Part shown: piece by piece, positions 5,415 through 8,334 of the stretch
How the letters are laid out: every line of letters starts with the position of its first letter
How positions within the stretch are numbered: the stretch's first letter is position 1
Origin: Candidatus Coatesiibacteriota bacterium
Lineage (GTDB): Bacteria; RBG-13-66-14
NCBI GenBank assembly: GCA_030631385.1
Contig: DAOVLG010000054.1
Span: 1 to 8,334, forward strand
Direction: 5' to 3'
DNA: 8,334 nt
Program-made: the position numbers and the translations under genes
The notes under the pieces: generated by a model
Seen by the model: the letters and a program-made list of their open reading frames with translations, nothing else
Told to the model about the DNA's origin: nothing
Database searches by the model: none

Positions 5415-6923
5415 ATGAGACGCAGAGACCTTCTCTTTTTTACCGGACTGGCCCTGGTGCTCTTGCTGCCGATGCTGGCTCTCTCCGACGAGATGGGTGG
5501 GCAGAAGAAGGTTCAGGCCGAGGGGGTGCTCCTCGATGACTACTACTACGACGACCCATATTACGAGGAGTACGCCTTCGATCTTATGTACGGCGGTGGA
5601 GGGGTAGAGGGCGTGATCCCCGGCTCCGAGCTCGGCATCGAGGTGGAGACCTTCACCACGGAGACCGGTTTCGACGCTTGGCGGGTGGTCATCCCCGGCG
5701 GTCGTCCCCTGGCCACCCCGGCGGTGGGCGACGGCCTGGTCTACATCGGCGGAGGGTTCGGTTCCTACGAGTTCTACGCCTTCTCGGGCGAGAGCGGCCA
5801 GGCCGAGTGGATGTTCCAGACGGGCGACGACGGCCCCACGGCGGCGGTCTTTTCCCAGGGTCGCGTGGCCTTCAACACCGAGAGCTGCATCCTCTACGTC
5901 CTGGACGCCCGGCGGGGGCACAAGGTCTGGGGCGAGTGGCTCGGCGACCCGCTCATGGCCCAACCCGCCATTCAAGGCGATTACATCTACATGACCTACC
6001 CCGGCGGTGACGGCCACCACCACCTCACCTGCCGCAAGCTGGAGACCGGCGAGACGATCTGGGACCAGCCGATCATCGGCGAGGTGATAACCGCCCCGAT
6101 CATCGCCGACGGCTCGGTCTACGCCGCCTGCCTGGAGGGTACGGTCTACCGCTTCGACGCCAAAGACGGCGACATCGTCTGGAAGGAGCAGATGAACGCC
6201 ACCTGCGCCCCCTTCGTCTACTCGGGCGAGGTCTACGTCTCCCAGCGCCAGGAGGGCGACGAGACCGACGAGTACGGCCAGGTTCAGTACGAGGGCCTGG
6301 CGCGCCTGGACTCCGAGTCGGGCAGCCGGGAAAACGACGCCCTCTGGCAGATGCGCAAGGCGGATTACCTCCGCCACTCGGTCAACGCACGCAGCGCCTA
6401 CGCCTCGGAGCAGATGGCCGCCGACTCCTCGGTGGGCTTCTCCACCGCCCCTGGCGCGGCCAAGCTCGAACAGGGCCAGATGAACGTCGGCTGGGGCACC
6501 GTCTCCGGCATCTGGGCCTACCAGGGCTCTCGCCCCGTGGTCGTCGAAGGCCTGTCCTACTCCACGGCCCACGACGCCCTGGTCTGCACCGACATCGAGA
6601 CCGGTGAGGTCATCTACGAGATTACCTACCAGCCCGAGGGCGAGGTGTTGGGCGGCCGGATGCTCACCCCACCCTCCTGGGCCGGCGGCAAGCTCTACGT
6701 GGGCACCGAGGACGGCTTCATCGTCTGCTTCCGGGCCTCCGACGGTACCGAGCTGTGGCGCGTGGAGATCGGCGAGCCGATCCGCTTCCAGCCCGCCGTG
6801 GAGGGCGGCTGGGTCTACGTGGGCACCGACCGCGGCACCCTCATCGCCTTCAATACCGACGATTATAGAGCCACCGGCTGGGCGATGTGGGGCGGCGATT
6901 CCACCCACAACGCGCCGAACTAA
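5415..6923 (+). CDS. Secreted PQQ-like beta-propeller repeat protein
   Basis: The 502-residue product begins with a signal peptide: RRR at 2-4, a hydrophobic core at about 6-22, and a probable cleavage after ALS (22-24). There is no lipobox cysteine, so it should be released to the periplasm or outside. Residues 41-53 are an odd patch of six tyrosines, six acidic residues and one proline. From about residue 88 repeated blades appear, each with a sheet ending in a turn such as LDARRGHKVW (163-172), LETGETIW (209-216), FDAKDGDIVW (247-256), IETGEVIY (394-401) and ASDGTELW (441-448). This is the PQQ/BamB-type propeller pattern. Residues about 275-370 are less repetitive and look like an insertion between blades. 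The C-terminus ends in MWGGDSTHNAPN. Six cysteines (158, 206, 239, 264, 391, 438) could form disulfides after export. An AAGG stretch nine bases before the ATG is a modest ribosome binding site. Such folds act as scaffolds or bind PQQ in dehydrogenases; I see no basis for an enzymatic claim here. An intrinsic terminator follows, so it is a single-gene unit. Confidence 0.88.
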   Translation: MRRRDLLFFTGLALVLLLPMLALSDEMGGQKKVQAEGVLLDDYYYDDPYYEEYAFDLMYGGGGVEGVIPGSELGIEVETFTTETGFDAWRVVIPGGRPLATPAVGDGLVYIGGGFGSYEFYAFSGESGQAEWMFQTGDDGPTAAVFSQGRVAFNTESCILYVLDARRGHKVWGEWLGDPLMAQPAIQGDYIYMTYPGGDGHHHLTCRKLETGETIWDQPIIGEVITAPIIADGSVYAACLEGTVYRFDAKDGDIVWKEQMNATCAPFVYSGEVYVSQRQEGDETDEYGQVQYEGLARLDSESGSRENDALWQMRKADYLRHSVNARSAYASEQMAADSSVGFSTAPGAAKLEQGQMNVGWGTVSGIWAYQGSRPVVVEGLSYSTAHDALVCTDIETGEVIYEITYQPEGEVLGGRMLTPPSWAGGKLYVGTEDGFIVCFRASDGTELWRVEIGEPIRFQPAVEGGWVYVGTDRGTLIAFNTDDYRATGWAMWGGDSTHNAPN

Positions 6924-6942
6924 CGAAACTGGAAAATACATC

Positions 6943-6972
6943 AACCGCACCTTTCGAGGTGCGGTTTTTTTT
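6943..6972 (+). terminator. Intrinsic terminator of the beta-propeller gene
   Basis: A 10-bp perfect stem, AACCGCACCT (6943-6952) and AGGTGCGGTT (6957-6966), closes a TTCG loop and runs into a tract of eight T residues (6965-6972). It starts 20 nt after the TAA stop. Confidence 0.93.
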
Positions 6973-6986
6973 CAGTAGTGGCGGGG

Positions 6987-7023
6987 CTCTGTAGCGCCCG
7001 CGGTCGGCCACAGAGGGCCGCCC
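6987..7023 (-). repeat. CCCTCTG-core palindromic element, inverted copy
   Basis: On the minus strand GGCGGCCCTCTGTGGCCGAC (within 7003-7022) resembles the cores at 945-964 and 7154-7174. CTCTGT (6987-6992) and ACAGAG (7010-7015) are inverted repeats within it. It is degenerate compared with the other copies. Confidence 0.45.
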
Positions 7024-7034
7024 GACGTTGAAGC

Positions 7035-7069
7035 AAAGGGTTAAAACCCCTTGTCTTACCCCTTGTCTT
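7035..7069. repeat. GGTTAAAACC repeat with a 12-bp tandem duplication
   Basis: A 21-bp stretch (7038-7058, beginning GGGTTAAAACCCC) is repeated exactly at 7415-7435. Within it ACCCCTTGTCTT is duplicated head to tail (7046-7057 and 7058-7069). A related CCCCTTGTCT motif occurs in inverse orientation at about 884-896, just upstream of dprA. Confidence 0.7.
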
Positions 7070-7072
7070 TAA

Positions 7073-7098
7073 CGGGAGTGACCAACGGGAGCGCTGGC
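7073..7098 (+). repeat. 26-bp direct repeat, copy 1
   Basis: This copy starts CGGGAGTGACC and ends GGGAGCGCTGGC; it is identical over 26 bp to 7290-7315. A looser match continues downstream in both copies (GTAGAA followed by CCC), suggesting a unit of about 50 bp. Confidence 0.75.
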
Positions 7099-7148
7099 AG
7101 CGGTGTGTAGAAACCCGTCCCTTCATTTGATGGATGCGATGCGATGGT

Positions 7149-7216
7149 GTAGGGTCGCCCCTCTGCGGGCGACCGCTTGATTAAATTGGCGGCGGGGATG
7201 GAATCCCCGCCCTACG
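7149..7216. repeat. Composite palindromic element bounded by GTAGGG and CCCTAC
   Basis: The left half contains a perfect 7-bp stem, GTCGCCC (7154-7160) and GGGCGAC (7167-7173), around CTCTGC. The right half contains a 9-bp stem, GGCGGGGAT (7191-7199) and ATCCCCGCC (7203-7211), ending in CTACG. The right half is the reverse complement of the 1014-1040 element with few changes. The whole resembles the 938-993 element in design, with an AT-rich gap between its halves. Confidence 0.65.
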
Positions 7217-7217
7217 T

Positions 7218-7281
7218 TTCCCTTCACCCTAACCTGTGGGCGACCGCCCCTCCCTAGAGGGGAGAGGGGGTAAGGGTGGAA
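7218..7281. repeat. Imperfect 64-bp palindrome centred on CCCCTC/GAGGGG
   Basis: CTTCACCCTAACC (7222-7234) is imperfectly mirrored by GGTAAGGGTGGAAG (7269-7282). At the centre CCCCTC (7247-7252) and GAGGGG (7257-7262) pair perfectly over CCTA. The left arm carries an asymmetric GC-rich interval (7235-7246), perhaps an insertion in an originally regular palindrome. Confidence 0.5.
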
Positions 7282-7289
7282 GCGACCAG

Positions 7290-7315
7290 CGGGAGTGACC
7301 AACGGGAGCGCTGGC
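7290..7315 (+). repeat. 26-bp direct repeat, copy 2
   Basis: Identical to 7073-7098. Here the repeat is built on a 13-bp near-tandem unit, GACCAGCGGGAGT (7284-7296) then GACCAACGGGAGC (7297-7309). It is followed by a 7-bp hairpin, GCGGGGC (7318-7324) and GCCCCGC (7331-7337), around GTAGAA. Confidence 0.75.
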
Positions 7316-7358
7316 GGGCGGGGCGTAGAAGCCCCGCGCTACACCAGGCGGCTGGCGG

Positions 7359-7404
7359 CGTAGCGTCGCCCTTCTACGGGCCGACCTGAAGGTCGGCCCC
7401 TACG
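7359..7404. repeat. CCCTTCTACGGG-core palindromic element
   Basis: GGGCCGACC (7378-7386) and GGTCGGCCC (7391-7399) form a perfect 9-bp stem with a TGAA loop, ending in CCTACG. The left part, GTCGCCCTTCTACGGGCCG, is a variant of the core at 7154-7174. It directly abuts the terminator of the minus-strand gene. Confidence 0.6.
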
Positions 7405-7407
7405 TTT

Positions 7408-7429
7408 AAAAAAGGGGTTAAAACCCCTT
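7408..7429 (-). terminator. Intrinsic terminator candidate of the minus-strand membrane gene
   Basis: On the minus strand the stem AAGGGGTT and AACCCCTT (7412-7429, 2-bp centre) runs into T residues (the complement of A 7408-7413). It begins 60 nt beyond the stop of the spermidine-synthase-like gene. The stem is short and partly AT, and it belongs to a sequence repeated at 7038-7058, so a repeat appears to have supplied the terminator. Confidence 0.6.
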
Positions 7430-7488
7430 GTCTTAGTGTATTTTAGGAGTGACGCTCGCGGGATAAAACACCGGGATTGCCGGGGGTT

Positions 7489-8334
7489 TTACCTCGCGGG
7501 GCTGCGATCCAACGCGCTGCGTTGGTCCAGCTTCAAGCCGGCTTCCTGTTTTAATCCCCTCCAAGGCCCCAGGGCCGCCAACAGGGCCGCGAGATACGCC
7601 CCCAGGCCGATCATCAGCACGACGGTGAATCCCGAGCCCACGGCGATCACCACCGCGATCACCGAGGCGAGGACGCTGAAGACGCCGTTTATCCCCCAGA
7701 CGTAGGGCACCATCCCCTTCTCGTCGGCCCGGTTGAGGCGGGTGACGCCCAGCGGCAGCGCCATGCCCATCACGAAGCCCAACGGGGCCAGGGTCAATCC
7801 GCTCAACAGGATCCGCCAGATCAACCCGGTCCCCCTCGCTGCCGCCAGCAGATGGGGGACGATGAAGGCGTGGATGAGGATCACCGCCGCGATCAAACCG
7901 AGGGCGATCAGGTTCAGCCCCCGCAGGTTGAACCTCTTCGCGAGGCGGCTGGAGAAGGCGCTCCCCGTGCCGGCGAAGACCAGCAGGGTGAAGATGACCA
8001 CCGACGTGGCGTAGGTGGGGGGCCCGAGAAACAGCACGTAGCGGGAGATCAGCGCCAGCTCGACCAGCATGAACCCGAGGCCGATGGCGGCGAAGTAGAG
8101 CCACTTCTGGGGATGGTGCACCAAGACACGCCCCAGGGTGAACCGCTTCCCCCTCTTCAGCGCCAGGGGGAGGATGATGAAGAGAACCGCCGCGGCGATG
8201 AGCATGATGAACAGGTCGCGCAGGGTGGTGGTGGGCATCGGAGCGAAGGGATACCACAGGTCCATGGGTATGGTCTTCGGGTCCGGCGGCTGGAAAACCG
8301 ATCCGATGGGGAGGAAGAAGAAGGGCCGGTCGTC
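7489..8334 (-). CDS. Membrane spermidine-synthase-like protein, C-terminal part only
   Basis: The frame is open past the ATG at 8265 to the window edge, adding 23 residues that begin DDRPFFFLP. That DDRPFFF motif, followed by a run of membrane segments, is what I recall from multi-pass proteins carrying a spermidine/spermine-synthase-like methyltransferase domain. The true start is therefore outside the window, and the ATG at 8265 is probably internal. Of 281 visible residues nearly all after position 35 are membrane segments, about seven or eight. Diagnostic stretches are the GLGFMLVELALI run, FLGPPTYATSV, FAGTGSAFSSR, MALPLGV and YVWGINGVFSVLAS. These proteins are annotated by homology as spermidine synthases, but a polyamine product is not established for this membrane form, and the catalytic domain is not in view. 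The stop at 7489 is followed by a terminator candidate at 7408-7429. Confidence 0.8.
   Translation of the reverse strand, partial: DDRPFFFLPIGSVFQPPDPKTIPMDLWYPFAPMPTTTLRDLFIMLIAAAVLFIILPLALKRGKRFTLGRVLVHHPQKWLYFAAIGLGFMLVELALISRYVLFLGPPTYATSVVIFTLLVFAGTGSAFSSRLAKRFNLRGLNLIALGLIAAVILIHAFIVPHLLAAARGTGLIWRILLSGLTLAPLGFVMGMALPLGVTRLNRADEKGMVPYVWGINGVFSVLASVIAVVIAVGSGFTVVLMIGLGAYLAALLAALGPWRGLKQEAGLKLDQRSALDRSPAR

Larger units (their letters stand above)
6973..7488. other. Gene-free spacer filled with short repeats
   Basis: No plausible coding frame is visible in these 516 bp. Instead there are stacked palindromes and direct repeats: variants of the CCCTCTG core element, a hairpin bounded by CCTACG, a CCCCTC/GAGGGG palindrome, two copies of a 26-bp direct repeat, a 21-bp repeat and a 12-bp tandem duplication. 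The main ones are listed separately. The 3' ends of two convergent transcripts lie in it, so the repeats gather at a convergent junction where insertions do little harm. Confidence 0.75.

Noticed and set aside
5358..6950. A 530-codon open frame on the minus strand opposite the beta-propeller gene
   Set aside because: Its composition is Gly/Ala/Val/Asp/His-rich low-complexity, as expected from the antisense of a GC-rich gene. The plus-strand frame has a signal peptide, blade repeats, a promoter candidate and a terminator.
7433..8257. A 274-codon minus-strand frame overlapping the membrane protein
   Set aside because: It is a shifted shadow, rich in Arg, Gly, His and Pro with no membrane or domain pattern.

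Overview
The window reads as chromosomal DNA from a bacterium of fairly high GC (about 60% or more in most genes). It carries DprA, a YacL-type PIN-TRAM membrane protein, two tRNA genes with encoded CCA, and a membrane spermidine-synthase-like protein. None of these fixes a phylum. The intergenic spacers, packed with short palindromes bounded by GTAGG/CCTAC, and the secreted PQQ-type beta-propeller would suit an uncultured candidate-phylum bacterium, but that placement is a guess.

Layout. A minus-strand block fills 1-5305. From a promoter candidate near 5290 it reads tRNA-Arg(UCU), tRNA-Arg(CCG), a PIN-TRAM membrane protein, a 955-residue single-chain restriction-modification enzyme, and dprA (running off the left edge). 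The PIN-TRAM start codon lies only 36 nt after the encoded CCA of the second tRNA, and the restriction-modification gene overlaps the PIN-TRAM stop by 8 nt, so these four genes look co-transcribed. dprA follows after a 181-nt spacer with two palindromic repeats. A divergent promoter region (5193-5414) separates this block from a plus-strand secreted beta-propeller gene (5415-6923), which ends at a clear intrinsic terminator. A spacer of about 565 bp (6924-7488) holds no gene but is dense with direct and inverted repeats. The right end (7489-8334, minus) is the C-terminal membrane half of a spermidine-synthase-like protein that enters from outside the window.

Most notable. The restriction-modification gene is a mosaic. 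Its nuclease and methyltransferase catalytic half has GC like the host, but composition falls abruptly from about 62% to about 37% directly after the NPPW catalytic motif, and stays low through the target-recognition part before recovering near the C-terminus. This is what replacement of the specificity region by recombination would leave. The gene also sits translationally tied to a housekeeping tRNA/PIN-TRAM transcript. A second point is a 7-bp perfect inverted repeat placed around the -10 box of the tRNA promoter, which could be an operator. A third is a family of small palindromic intergenic elements present in both spacers and in both orientations. I see no clearly new multi-gene system; the window is mostly housekeeping genes with one defence gene inserted.
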